NCBI RefSeq assembly: GCF_004770045.1
Contig: NZ_RQFO01000017.1
Span: forward strand, 434,001 to 498,000
DNA from: Leptospira montravelensis
GTDB taxonomy: Bacteria; Spirochaetota; Leptospiria; Leptospirales; Leptospiraceae
Reading direction: 5' to 3'
Length of the DNA stretch: 64,000 nucleotides
Shown here: one piece after another, positions 17,925-26,938 of the stretch
Layout of the letters: each line of letters begins with the position of its first letter
How positions within the stretch are numbered: the stretch's first letter is position 1
Notes under the pieces: generated by a model
Databases searched by the model: none
Told to the model about the DNA's origin: nothing
What the model saw: the letters and a program-made list of their open reading frames with translations, nothing else
Made by a program: the position numbers and the translations under genes

Positions 17925-18533
17925 CTAAAAACCACCTGAAATCGATTGAAGGATACTGGTTGCCGTATATAGATTCATAAGGAAAGGAAATAGAATCGTA
18001 AGCCCAAGTGCATAAAAAGAAAACTTTAAAGAATCACGATTTCTTAATTCATAAATGGATTTGAGTCCACGAGAAAGAACCAAACTATAGAGTAAAATAA
18101 AACTTAAAAGAAGAAAAAATCCCGTTCCAATTCCAGAAATTCCTAAAGAATGAAACACAATACAAACAGGTGCAAATAACAGAAATAATACGACCGAATG
18201 TCTCGCAAATAAAATCAAAAACAAAAGTTTAGGTGTTCTTCCTTTTTTTTGCACATAATAATCAGTGACCAATGCATAAAAAAAAGGAAAAAATCGAAAG
18301 AGTAATAAATTGGCTATAAATCCAAAAAACAAAAATGACAAAGTAGAAACAGTGTAAGGAGCAGAAAGGATACTCATCCCCACTGACAAAGATAAGGCGG
18401 AAAGGATAGAAAACATCCAACTGGACACAGGGCTTGCCGCAAATGGGATTTCTTGGACCTCCTCCGAATAACGAAGAGGATCCAAAAATACCAATTCCAA
18501 TACATCCACTAAATCAAAGAAAAAATCTCTCAT
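17925..18533 (-). CDS. Multi-spanning membrane protein, Yip1-like
   Basis: A 202-residue protein with about five hydrophobic segments from residue 38 to the end and a short soluble N-terminus ([21 protein letters not shown]). The layout resembles bacterial Yip1-domain proteins, but I see no decisive motif. Its start overlaps the sppA stop by four bases and surE starts directly after its stop, so translation of the three is coupled. Confidence 0.7.
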   Translation of the reverse strand: MRDFFFDLVDVLELVFLDPLRYSEEVQEIPFAASPVSSWMFSILSALSLSVGMSILSAPYTVSTLSFLFFGFIANLLLFRFFPFFYALVTDYYVQKKGRTPKLLFLILFARHSVVLFLLFAPVCIVFHSLGISGIGTGFFLLLSFILLYSLVLSRGLKSIYELRNRDSLKFSFYALGLTILFPFLMNLYTATSILQSISGGF

Positions 18534-19495
18534 AACATTAATTTTCCAAGAGCGGTTGGTAAGATGACCAAAACTTGAGATTGGATAAGAGATCTAATTT
18601 TGGATACATGGGAATTGTCTCCAAAAAAGCTCACACCAATGGATTGCAAAAAACGATCGAAGGGAGAGATCTCTTGTTCAAAAAGTGGGATGAGTCCGTC
18701 GTATTGACAAAGTTCAGAAAGTTTTTTATGTGCTTCCCGTCGCCCACCAATGTCATCTACAAGTTTATTACGGAATGCATCTTCGCCAGAATAAATTTTT
18801 CCTTCTGCTAACTCTTCAATGGACTTTACTGTTTTGTTTCTTCCTTTGGCAACATCTTCCACAAACTTGCGATAGGTGTCTTGCAATTGTTTTCCAATCA
18901 TATCATCTTCTTCGTTTGTAGAATCACGGAAAGGAGAGTACATATCTTTGTATTTCCCTGCTTTGTAGGTGCGAACACCCACGCCGTAACGATCCAAAAG
19001 TCCCTTCACGTTTGGTGCAAAAGAAATCACTCCAATGGATCCCGTGATGGTTCCGTTTTGTGCAAAAATATAATCAGAAGCAGCGGCAATATAATACCCA
19101 CCGGAGGCTGCTACGTCCTTCATACTCACCACAATCTTTTTGGTTTTCCGTAAATGAAGGAGTTCGTTGAAAATTTCTTGAGAAGCAGCAACAGTTCCAC
19201 CAGGGGAATTGATCTCGAGAAGGATTCCTTTGACATTTCCGTCCTCTTCCAATTCGCGTAATTGGCGTAAAACGGTATCAGCACCCGTGGAATCAAAGGT
19301 TGATGAGCCAGAATGGATCTCACCCACAATCGGTATGACGACAGCTCCAATTTCACTGGCTTGGAAAAGACTGCCACCGGTTCCAGTTGAGAATCGGGCA
19401 AGGCTTGATCCAGATACCAAAATGGCAATTCCGAGAATTGTGGCAATAGTGGAGAACAAAAAGGAGAGAAAGAGAAGAAATTGGTTTCTTTCCAT
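18530..19495 (-). CDS. sppA: Signal peptide peptidase SppA
   Basis: About 321 residues, the short single-domain SppA type. A membrane anchor (about residues 3-27) is followed by [30 protein letters not shown] (oxyanion region), then [14 protein letters not shown] with the catalytic Ser and [14 protein letters not shown] with the catalytic Lys. It degrades cleaved signal peptides in the membrane. The ATG at 19495 (MERNQFLL) has GGGAG just upstream and removes an unlikely 13-residue extension. Confidence 0.9.
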   Translation of the reverse strand: MERNQFLLFLSFLFSTIATILGIAILVSGSSLARFSTGTGGSLFQASEIGAVVIPIVGEIHSGSSTFDSTGADTVLRQLRELEEDGNVKGILLEINSPGGTVAASQEIFNELLHLRKTKKIVVSMKDVAASGGYYIAAASDYIFAQNGTITGSIGVISFAPNVKGLLDRYGVGVRTYKAGKYKDMYSPFRDSTNEEDDMIGKQLQDTYRKFVEDVAKGRNKTVKSIEELAEGKIYSGEDAFRNKLVDDIGGRREAHKKLSELCQYDGLIPLFEQEISPFDRFLQSIGVSFFGDNSHVSKIRSLIQSQVLVILPTALGKLML

Positions 19496-19669
19496 AAACT
19501 CCCACAAGCAAAACCTTGCAAAAACTCGAGTCAACTTTAATAATTCTTTACTTTTTTTTAGAAAAAGTTTATTTTCCTTGTACGGTCTAACCGAAAATTA
19601 GACAGGTAGTCATAGGATTTATGTCCAGGTACCGCCGAGACATAAGGCCTTTACCAAGGAAGGTAGGAC

Positions 19670-20182
19670 ATGGATGTTCGTCTCAATCGTCTCCTCAACT
19701 CAGCCGAAAAACTAATCCAGGACAAAAAGGACACAAAAGAAGTCTCTGGAAAATCAGGAGTACCTGTACAAAAGTCAGATGAAAAATCCGACTTTGTTGT
19801 CAGCCTTCCTGTTCAGTACCACAATATCCAATCACGACTTACGGAATTGCAAAAACAACTTTCTAAGGAACAATCTAGGATTGGCCTTTTGGAAGATAAC
19901 TCTCAAGAAGAAGACAAACTCAAAGAACTTCTTTTTGAAGGAGAACCACTATTCCCAGAGTTAGGTGAGGGCAAAGTAACCAAACCAGAAATTTTAGAAA
20001 ACAGCAAAGGGAATATCTCAAGCCTTCTAGCGGAACTAAAGAAAAAGGAAGTAGAAAGCGAAAATATTTTTTCCCTTGGAATGATGTTAAGCCCAGAAGA
20101 ATTCAAAGGGAAAATCGGAACTTTGTCTGCATCATCTATGAAACCAATTTCTGAAACAATGGTAAAACGACTCCTCGGCTGA
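19670..20182 (+). CDS. Coiled-coil protein of unknown function
   Basis: A 170-residue soluble, highly charged protein. A coiled coil runs about residues 40-85 (NIQSRLTELQKQLSKEQSRI), and the C-terminal 30 residues are less charged (LSPEEFKGKIGTLSASSMKPI). I recognise no family. It starts 3 bases before the permease and is probably co-transcribed with it. AAGGAAGGTAGGAC precedes the ATG. Confidence 0.75.
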   Translation: MDVRLNRLLNSAEKLIQDKKDTKEVSGKSGVPVQKSDEKSDFVVSLPVQYHNIQSRLTELQKQLSKEQSRIGLLEDNSQEEDKLKELLFEGEPLFPELGEGKVTKPEILENSKGNISSLLAELKKKEVESENIFSLGMMLSPEEFKGKIGTLSASSMKPISETMVKRLLG

Positions 20183-20185
20183 TCA

Positions 20186-21556
20186 TTGGAATTAAAACGT
20201 AGTCTCAATACTTTTGATTCCATTTCGGTTCTCTTCTCCTCTATGGTGGGGTCGGGAATTTTTTTCACCTCCGGGTATTTGATCAAAGAAACCGGAAATC
20301 TTTGGATTGTTTTGTTTTGTTGGATTGTGGGCGGAATTTTAGCCCTCTCTGGTTCCATCACTTATGCTTATGCAGCGCGCCTCCTCCCTTTTGCTGGTGG
20401 CGATTACGTTTACTTAAAAGTTGCTTATTCTCCTGCCATTGCCTTTATGAGTGGTTGGTCATCCTTACTCACCAATTTCTCTGCCTGTGTGTCGGTGCTT
20501 GCTCTTGCCTTTGGAAAATATGTACAAATTTTATTTCCAGAAATTCCAGTTTGGCAATCACCTACTTACACCTTACTTGGGTTAGATTTACAAATCAGCT
20601 CCATTACTTTTATTGGTGTTATACCGATTTTATTTTTTAGCATTCTCAACTTTTTTGGAATTAAATCTGCCGTTCGCGTACAGAATGTTTTTGCTGTCTT
20701 AAAAATTACGGGCCTTCTTCTTTTTCTAGCTCTTGGGTTTTCTATGGGAAACACCAACTGGTCTTATTTATGGAACACTCCTTTTCCAAATCTAATGGAA
20801 CTTTCTTTTTACTCCAAGGTTTTGATTGGAATTGTGCCTGTGTCCTTCTCCTATTTGGGATGGAATATGATTACCTATATTGCGGAAGAAGTAAAAAACC
20901 CAGAACAAACCATTGTTCGTTCTGCCATCACTGCTTGTTTTCTTGTGGCCGGCCTCTATTTTGCGATCAATTTACTTTTTGTGATTTCAGCTCCCATAGA
21001 AGAGTTAGCTGGCCAAGATGGGATTGGTGCCATCGCCTTTCAAAAGTTATTTGGGGTAAATTACTCTATCCTTACTACGAGTTTTATTGCTTGGGTAATT
21101 TTGGGATCGATGTCGGCCATTCTCATCGGAGGAAGTCGAGTGTACTTTGCAATGGCAAGAGATGGAGTGTTCCTTCCTTCTTTTTCCAAGGTTCATCCCG
21201 AATGGCATAGTCCTTATGTTTCTATTTTTTTCCAAGGTTTCGTAGCCATTCTCTTTTTGTTTGTCAAAGAAATCGAAGCCCTACTTTACATGATCACTTG
21301 TTCGATTTTGATTTTGTCATGTCTTACGGCAGCCACACCATTTCGGTTTGAGAAGATGGGAATGAAATCAGATTATAAAATTCCTTTCTATCCTTTGCCC
21401 ATTTTTCTTTATATTTTGGCTAATATTGCTGTGATGATGATTCTATTTATCGAAAAACCTGTAACGGCTTCTTGGGGACTCATGATCACTCTCATTGCCC
21501 TTCCCGTATATTACGGATTTCGATTGGATAAAAAAATGGTTAAAGTTAAAAAATAA
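20186..21556 (+). CDS. APC-family amino acid permease
   Basis: A 456-residue transporter with about 12 membrane helices, starting at TTG. The first helix carries the APC hallmark SSMVGSGIFFTSGYL, where the GSGIF break binds substrate backbone. AARLLPFAGGDYVYLKVAYSP and FLVAGLYFAIN continue the fold, and GGSRVYFAMARDGVFLPSFSKVHPE is the conserved loop after helix 8. It belongs to the LAT/APC side of the superfamily. Substrate cannot be read from sequence. Confidence 0.9.
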   Translation: MELKRSLNTFDSISVLFSSMVGSGIFFTSGYLIKETGNLWIVLFCWIVGGILALSGSITYAYAARLLPFAGGDYVYLKVAYSPAIAFMSGWSSLLTNFSACVSVLALAFGKYVQILFPEIPVWQSPTYTLLGLDLQISSITFIGVIPILFFSILNFFGIKSAVRVQNVFAVLKITGLLLFLALGFSMGNTNWSYLWNTPFPNLMELSFYSKVLIGIVPVSFSYLGWNMITYIAEEVKNPEQTIVRSAITACFLVAGLYFAINLLFVISAPIEELAGQDGIGAIAFQKLFGVNYSILTTSFIAWVILGSMSAILIGGSRVYFAMARDGVFLPSFSKVHPEWHSPYVSIFFQGFVAILFLFVKEIEALLYMITCSILILSCLTAATPFRFEKMGMKSDYKIPFYPLPIFLYILANIAVMMILFIEKPVTASWGLMITLIALPVYYGFRLDKKMVKVKK

Positions 21557-21571
21557 TCACTAACTGGCAAT

Positions 21572-23044
21572 CTATGAGATTGCCATAAAGGTTTTGCCAA
21601 TGATAGGCATCACTTCGTCTTTTGCTAACACCCAAATCACATCCCCACCTCTCACTTGTGTATTTCCAGAAGGAATCAAAAATTGTTCCCCCCGGGCAAT
21701 GAGTAGGATATGAGACTGCTCTGGAAGTTTAATTTCAAACAAAGCTTTGTCCACCACACTTGAGTTATATGGAACAATCAATTCCTGTAAAGTCATACCA
21801 GGAAACTCAATGTTATCAAAGTCTGTAGGATGGTAAATTTTACGATCAGGATCCTTTTTCAAAATTCCTAACCACTGTGCCACCCGAGGGATAAGAGAAC
21901 CTTGGACAAGAAGGGAAACAAGAACTACAAAAAATACAATATGGAAAAGTAAATCTCCCCATACCAATCCTTGGGCAATGGGAAAGGTAGCCAAAATAAT
22001 TGGTGAAGCACCTCGTAACCCAACCCAAGAAATAAATAACTTTTCTTTGACAGGTAACTTCACACGCAGTAGTGAAATAAACACTGCCACCGGTCTTGCA
22101 AAAAGAATGAGTAATACCCCAATGAGAAGTCCTGGTACCCAAATATTGACCATCCTCGAAGGATACACAAGAAGGCCAAAACAAAGAAACATACCTATCT
22201 GTAAAATCCAAACATAACCGTTTAAAAAACGAAAGATGGATTTTTTATGAATGAATTTGTTTCGTCCTACAATGATCCCAGCGATATAAACCGCCAAAAA
22301 TCCATTCCCTTGAAATACAGTGGTCACCGCATAAATAAAAGGAACGGATGCCGTGATAAAAACTAAATAAAGACCATCATACCCTAGTTTGACGGAGTTC
22401 ATTAAATAAAGAATAAGAATCCCCAAACTATATCCCATCATGGTTCCAACAAGAACTTGCATGACAAAAAATCGAAAGAATTGGAACCCACTAAAACTTG
22501 CATCGGCCGTGATGAGGTTCATAAAGATGGTTGTTAATAGAACACCCACTGCATCGTTAGAACCCGATTCAAATTCTATGATCTTTTTTAAATGAACTGG
22601 TAAATCAGAAGATCCAGTTTTAAAAATATTAAAAACGGAGGCTGCATCGGTGGCACTCACAATCGAACCGAGTAAAAACGATTCCATAAACCCAAGAACC
22701 GGAAATAAATAATGGATGAGAACTCCTAAAATAAGAGCAGTAAGTATCGTGCCGATAATCGACAAACGAATCCCAACTGCCAAAAAGTTTTTTAGACTAT
22801 CCCATTCACTTTCGAGACCACCCAAAAATAAAATATAAATAAGAGCAAATATACCAATCGATTGAGCTAAACCATAATCACTAAAATCGATTCTTCCTGG
22901 GCCATCAGAACCAGCTAACATACCGAAGGTGAGGAAAATAAGTAAAATGGGAAATCCAAAACGGAAGAATAGTTTACTAGATAAAATAGAAAATAAGATA
23001 AGAGTAGAGATAACAAGAGCTTGTAAGGTAAAACTGTCGATCAT
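21572..23044 (-). CDS. K+/H+ antiporter, NhaP2/CvrA type with TrkA-C domain
   Basis: A 490-residue CPA1 antiporter. About 12 helices occupy residues 1-390, with GGLESEWDSLKNF, LLGSIVSATDAASVFNI (ion-binding Asp region) and EFESGSNDAVGVLL, which match NhaP2. The C-terminal 90 residues form a TrkA-C ligand-binding domain (LQELIVPYNSSVVDKALFEIKLPE, VRGGDVIWVLAKDE). It exports K+ or Na+ in exchange for protons and is probably gated through that domain. Convergent with the permease. Confidence 0.9.
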   Translation of the reverse strand: MIDSFTLQALVISTLILFSILSSKLFFRFGFPILLIFLTFGMLAGSDGPGRIDFSDYGLAQSIGIFALIYILFLGGLESEWDSLKNFLAVGIRLSIIGTILTALILGVLIHYLFPVLGFMESFLLGSIVSATDAASVFNIFKTGSSDLPVHLKKIIEFESGSNDAVGVLLTTIFMNLITADASFSGFQFFRFFVMQVLVGTMMGYSLGILILYLMNSVKLGYDGLYLVFITASVPFIYAVTTVFQGNGFLAVYIAGIIVGRNKFIHKKSIFRFLNGYVWILQIGMFLCFGLLVYPSRMVNIWVPGLLIGVLLILFARPVAVFISLLRVKLPVKEKLFISWVGLRGASPIILATFPIAQGLVWGDLLFHIVFFVVLVSLLVQGSLIPRVAQWLGILKKDPDRKIYHPTDFDNIEFPGMTLQELIVPYNSSVVDKALFEIKLPEQSHILLIARGEQFLIPSGNTQVRGGDVIWVLAKDEVMPIIGKTFMAIS

Positions 23045-23071
23045 GTTTAATCCTTAGACGATCCGAATGGA

Positions 23072-23467
23072 CTATCGATTTGAGGAAAGTATCTCTAAAG
23101 CTTTTGCTTTTAGAATGGGATGCACTACGAAATCTTCTGGATTGAGCGGACGAGTGTCGGCAACTCCTTTCGTTTCCATTTGGTTTGTAGCATTGGGGAG
23201 TTTCCATTTGTCACGGCCAAGCCAAACAGAAAGGCCGTAGATCATACGTTGGAAAATTTCGTCCACTTTGTCCTGCCTACCTGCCTTTTTATAATATCCA
23301 AAGGCCAACATAGGAAGTTTCCGATCGTACATAAAATGGTCACCTAAACGAATGAGACCATCTTTGTAATCGGTTTTAAGAAAGAGTTCACGTGCTTTAC
23401 GAATATCGCCTGCATTAAAAGCGGTATTGGCTTCGCGAATTAGCGCTGCTCTTTCTTTTGCGTCCAT
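23072..23467 (-). CDS. Short TPR-like protein
   Basis: About 131 residues from MDAKERAALIREANTAF. Helix pairs such as AGDIRKARELFLKTDYKDGL and MLAFGYYKKAGRQDKVDEIFQ suggest two TPR-like units. The open frame extends upstream to 23593, but that extension overlaps the divergent bcp gene and is hydrophobic and cysteine-containing, so I start at 23467. Unknown function. It lies 27 bases upstream of the antiporter gene. Confidence 0.65.
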   Translation of the reverse strand: MDAKERAALIREANTAFNAGDIRKARELFLKTDYKDGLIRLGDHFMYDRKLPMLAFGYYKKAGRQDKVDEIFQRMIYGLSVWLGRDKWKLPNATNQMETKGVADTRPLNPEDFVVHPILKAKALEILSSNR

Positions 23468-23545
23468 ACAAAGAGTATCGAACCAAATTCCGAAATTGAC
23501 AACTGAAAAAAGTCTAAAAGTATGCAAATACCAGGAGAGAAAATT

Positions 23546-24019
23546 ATGTTGGAAGTAGGGAAAAAAGCCCCCAATTTTACAAGTGTCAACCAAAACGGCG
23601 AAAAAGTAAAACTCGCTGACCTAACAGGAAAAAATGGAGTCGTTGTTTATTTTTATCCGAGGGATATGACTCCAGGATGTACAACAGAAGCTTGTGACTT
23701 CCGTGACAATTTTGCACGACTGAAAAAATTCGGTTACAATGTGGTGGGAATCTCCAAAGACAATCCCAAGTCGCATACCAAGTTCATTGAAAAACAAGAA
23801 CTCAATTTTGATCTTATCTCTGATGAATCAGGCGAAATTTGTGAGGCCTATGGTGTTTGGAGAGAAAAAGTTTTTATGGGCCGTAAAGGGATGGGAATTG
23901 TTAGATCTACCTTTCTTTTAGATAACTCTCTCAAAATCAAAAAAATCTATGACAGCGTGAAGGTCAAAGGACACGTTGAAGAAATCATCAAAGACATTCA
24001 GGAAATCCAAGGGAAATGA
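23546..24019 (+). CDS. bcp: Peroxiredoxin, BCP type
   Basis: A 157-residue thiol peroxidase. The thioredoxin fold shows [21 protein letters not shown], with peroxidatic Cys 45 and resolving Cys 50 five residues later, the atypical two-Cys layout of [20 protein letters not shown] strands follow ([17 protein letters not shown]). It reduces peroxides with thioredoxin. The ATG at 23546 has AGGAGA seven bases upstream, so I reject the in-frame start at 23522. The stop overlaps the pepA start by four bases. Confidence 0.94.
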   Translation: MLEVGKKAPNFTSVNQNGEKVKLADLTGKNGVVVYFYPRDMTPGCTTEACDFRDNFARLKKFGYNVVGISKDNPKSHTKFIEKQELNFDLISDESGEICEAYGVWREKVFMGRKGMGIVRSTFLLDNSLKIKKIYDSVKVKGHVEEIIKDIQEIQGK

Positions 24020-25494
24020 AAATAGAAACCTCTCCACTCCAAATCCAAATCGGTTCCCCTAAATCCGGAACATATTACAAACTCATCCCCATCTTCCAAG
24101 AGGATGTCAAAGAAGAACTGGGGAAAAAATTCCCAGTGCAAATCGAAACCAAAGTTTTTTCGGGAGAACTCGGAAAAGAATTTCGTGATGAAGCAGAACA
24201 AACCATCTATCTTGGATTAGGTGAAAAGGAAAAACTCAACTTTAGAAAGTTTATTTCCCATTTTTTTAAATACGGGGAAAAAATTCTAAGTTATGATGGC
24301 ATGGGTCTTGAGATTATTATCTCTAAATCCCTTTCTAAAAAGTTTTCTGCCGATCGTATCGCATACCAAATTGCGAATACACTTTTTATTGGAAGTTATC
24401 CTGTTTCTGTTTTACAAACAAAGAAAAAAGAAAAAAAGAAAGTGGGTGCGGTATACCTAAAGTTTGAAGACAAATCTGTGACTACATTAGCGGAATCAGG
24501 ACTTTCCAAAAGTAAAATTGTCGCCAAACATGTGAATGGTGCTCGCCACATCGCTCATTTACCTGCAAACTATTTCACTCCCGATGATTTTGTTTCTCGT
24601 TCTAAAGAAATCGCAAAAGAATACAAACTCTCTGTTAAAGTTTGGGATGAACCTCAATTGAAAAAAGAGGGTCTTGGTGGGATCTTGGCAGTGGCTCGTG
24701 GATCAGAACTCAATGGCAAGATGGTGATTTTAGAATACAAACCGGCCAAAGCCAAAAAGAAATTCGCCATTGTAGGAAAGGGATTAACCTTTGATACCGG
24801 TGGAATTTCATTAAAACCACCAGGCGAAATGCATGAAATGAAATACGATATGTGCGGGGCAGCTGCCACCATACACGCGATTGGTGCCATTGCCGCACTG
24901 GAACTTCCGATCCATATTGTCGCTGCCATTGGTGTGGCGGAAAACATGCCAGACGGAAAGGCGATCAAACCAGGCGATGTGTATACCGCATACAATGGAA
25001 CCACTGTGGAAGTCCAAAACACAGACGCTGAAGGTAGACTTGTGCTTGGTGATGTTTTGTCTTATGTTTCTAAAAATTACAAACCAGACTATATGGTGGA
25101 TTTAGCAACACTCACAGGTGCTGTGATCATAGCTCTGGGTCATGAAGCGGCCGCCATTCTTACCAATTCGGATCCACTCCGGGAAGCCCTATTCACTGCC
25201 TCCGAAGCTTCGGATGACCGAGTTTGGGAACTTCCACTTTGGGAAGAATATGGGGAAGATTTGAAGTCAGACATTGCTGACCTAAAAAACATCACTGGCG
25301 GCGGAAAAGGAGCAGGTACCATTTCTGCGGGAATTTTTCTTTCTAAGTTTGTGGATGAGTCCATCAATTGGGCTCATATTGATATTGCAGGAGCCGCTTG
25401 GAGAAAGAAAAAGTCAGGAACCCAATTTCATGGACCAACAGGTTACGGTGTACGTTTGTTAGTCGATCTTGCGAACGAACTATCTAAAAAATAA
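24016..25494 (+). CDS. pepA: Leucyl aminopeptidase PepA (M17)
   Basis: A 492-residue two-domain exopeptidase. The N-terminal domain (1-165) is variable. The C-terminal catalytic domain has [14 protein letters not shown] with the metal-binding Lys/Asp region, [16 protein letters not shown], the M17 signature [14 protein letters not shown], and [11 protein letters not shown] near the end. It forms a hexamer and releases N-terminal residues from peptides. Translation is coupled to bcp by a four-base overlap. A bidirectional hairpin follows. Confidence 0.95.
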   Translation: MKIETSPLQIQIGSPKSGTYYKLIPIFQEDVKEELGKKFPVQIETKVFSGELGKEFRDEAEQTIYLGLGEKEKLNFRKFISHFFKYGEKILSYDGMGLEIIISKSLSKKFSADRIAYQIANTLFIGSYPVSVLQTKKKEKKKVGAVYLKFEDKSVTTLAESGLSKSKIVAKHVNGARHIAHLPANYFTPDDFVSRSKEIAKEYKLSVKVWDEPQLKKEGLGGILAVARGSELNGKMVILEYKPAKAKKKFAIVGKGLTFDTGGISLKPPGEMHEMKYDMCGAAATIHAIGAIAALELPIHIVAAIGVAENMPDGKAIKPGDVYTAYNGTTVEVQNTDAEGRLVLGDVLSYVSKNYKPDYMVDLATLTGAVIIALGHEAAAILTNSDPLREALFTASEASDDRVWELPLWEEYGEDLKSDIADLKNITGGGKGAGTISAGIFLSKFVDESINWAHIDIAGAAWRKKKSGTQFHGPTGYGVRLLVDLANELSKK

Positions 25495-25511
25495 AGTTCC
25501 AAATTGAATAC

Positions 25512-25542
25512 ATAAAAAAGGCGGGAGATACTTTCCCGCCTT
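25512..25542 (-). terminator. Intrinsic terminator, best for the minus strand
   Basis: AAGGCGGGA pairs with TCCCGCCTT around a seven-base loop (25518-25542). Read on the minus strand, the stem is followed by TTTTTT, so it should stop the MFS transporter transcript. On the plus strand there is no T run, and it would work only weakly for pepA. Confidence 0.8.
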
Positions 25543-25589
25543 GCAAACCAAACCTACCATTCCCTCTTTAATATAAAACTATTGTGTTC

Positions 25590-26807
25590 TCACTGTGAAT
25601 GTTTTCGCAGGACAATTTGGTTCACACTATACATCAAAATCACAGTGAGAACGATAGCACCTGCAACTACATAACCTAAAATTTCATACCTTTCCATATA
25701 ACCACTAGAAGTCTGGATGACAATCAGGCCAGCAACAGAAGCCGCAATTCCACCAGAAATTTGTTGGATCGACGAACTGATGGCCATAAAGGCACCTCTG
25801 TCATGTAAGTCGGGAACTGCTGAGGTTAAGGCATTGGCAGAAATCATTCGTGCTGCCACAAAAACAAAAAGGATGGAATTTACGAAAATCACAATCGGCA
25901 AAGGAGAAATCTCCATTTTAGTGTAATAGATGATGATACTAGCTGCAAAAATAGAAGCAATCACAAACATATTGTATTTCCCAATGGCATCACTCAGTCT
26001 ACCCATCAAAGGGCCACCTAACATAGAAACAACACCTGTTACCATATAAACCAATGGTAAATCTTCTAATTTTACCCCAAGGTTATGGACAGAAAATGCG
26101 GACCCAAAAGGCATTAACATAAATCCACCTGTGGCAAGTAAGGTGGTCGCAATAAAAGCAGGTAAATACTTAGGTTGTGTAATTGTTTTTGCTAAGTGAT
26201 GGAATGCATGAATATCCGTTTTGTGATCAAGATGGGTAATCACTGGTTTTAAAAAGAAGAAGATAATAAATCCAACAGCTCCACTAATACTTGCGATCAT
26301 CAAAAACGGAGATTGCCATCCCCATAAATTAGAAATATAAATACCAATGGGAAGTCCAAATACTTGGCTTGCGGCAAAAGCAGTCATAATAAAACCCATC
26401 ACCCTTCCTCTCACTTGTAACGGGAACAAATCTGCAACAATGGCAAAGGATATGGAAGAAAGGACACCAGCAAAGAGTCCAGTCAAAATGCGAGCACCAA
26501 ATAAAAAGAAGTAAGTTGTTGCAATGCCGCAAAGAAAAGTGGCGAGCACAAACCCAATGTAAAAGAATAATAATAATTTTTTACGATCAAATCGATCCGC
26601 AAACCCGGCCGCCAAAATACCAGAAATCCCGGCACTAAAAGCATAAGCAGAAACAACAAATCCAAACTGTTGGGTTGAAATTTGTAATTTTTCCATGACC
26701 AGAACTCCCAGGGGAGAAAGAATCATAAAATCAAGAACCACGGTAAATTGCAAAAAAGCAAGTAAACCAACAACAAAAACATGATACGGCGTGAACTTAA
26801 AATCCAT
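25590..26807 (-). CDS. MFS transporter (drug:H+ antiporter-like)
   Basis: A 405-residue protein with 12 predicted helices. The loop 2-3 motif appears as GILAAGFADRFDRKKLLLF, and the central duplicate as GGPLMGRLSDAIGKYNMF. GARILTGLFAGVLSSISFAIVADLFP resembles motif B/C regions of the 12-helix drug exporters (AraJ/Bcr-like). Substrate is unknown. It stands alone on the minus strand, with a terminator downstream. Confidence 0.9.
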   Translation of the reverse strand: MDFKFTPYHVFVVGLLAFLQFTVVLDFMILSPLGVLVMEKLQISTQQFGFVVSAYAFSAGISGILAAGFADRFDRKKLLLFFYIGFVLATFLCGIATTYFFLFGARILTGLFAGVLSSISFAIVADLFPLQVRGRVMGFIMTAFAASQVFGLPIGIYISNLWGWQSPFLMIASISGAVGFIIFFFLKPVITHLDHKTDIHAFHHLAKTITQPKYLPAFIATTLLATGGFMLMPFGSAFSVHNLGVKLEDLPLVYMVTGVVSMLGGPLMGRLSDAIGKYNMFVIASIFAASIIIYYTKMEISPLPIVIFVNSILFVFVAARMISANALTSAVPDLHDRGAFMAISSSIQQISGGIAASVAGLIVIQTSSGYMERYEILGYVVAGAIVLTVILMYSVNQIVLRKHSQ

Positions 26808-26938
26808 TCTTTTTCCTTCTACTGTATTATAACAAATATACCGCTAATTCTACTACTCAATGCGGACATTTTAAGGATGCCAAGGAAGAAAAATGTTAGT
26901 TTTCTGAAAAAAATAAAATGATGATCAGCAAACTCTCT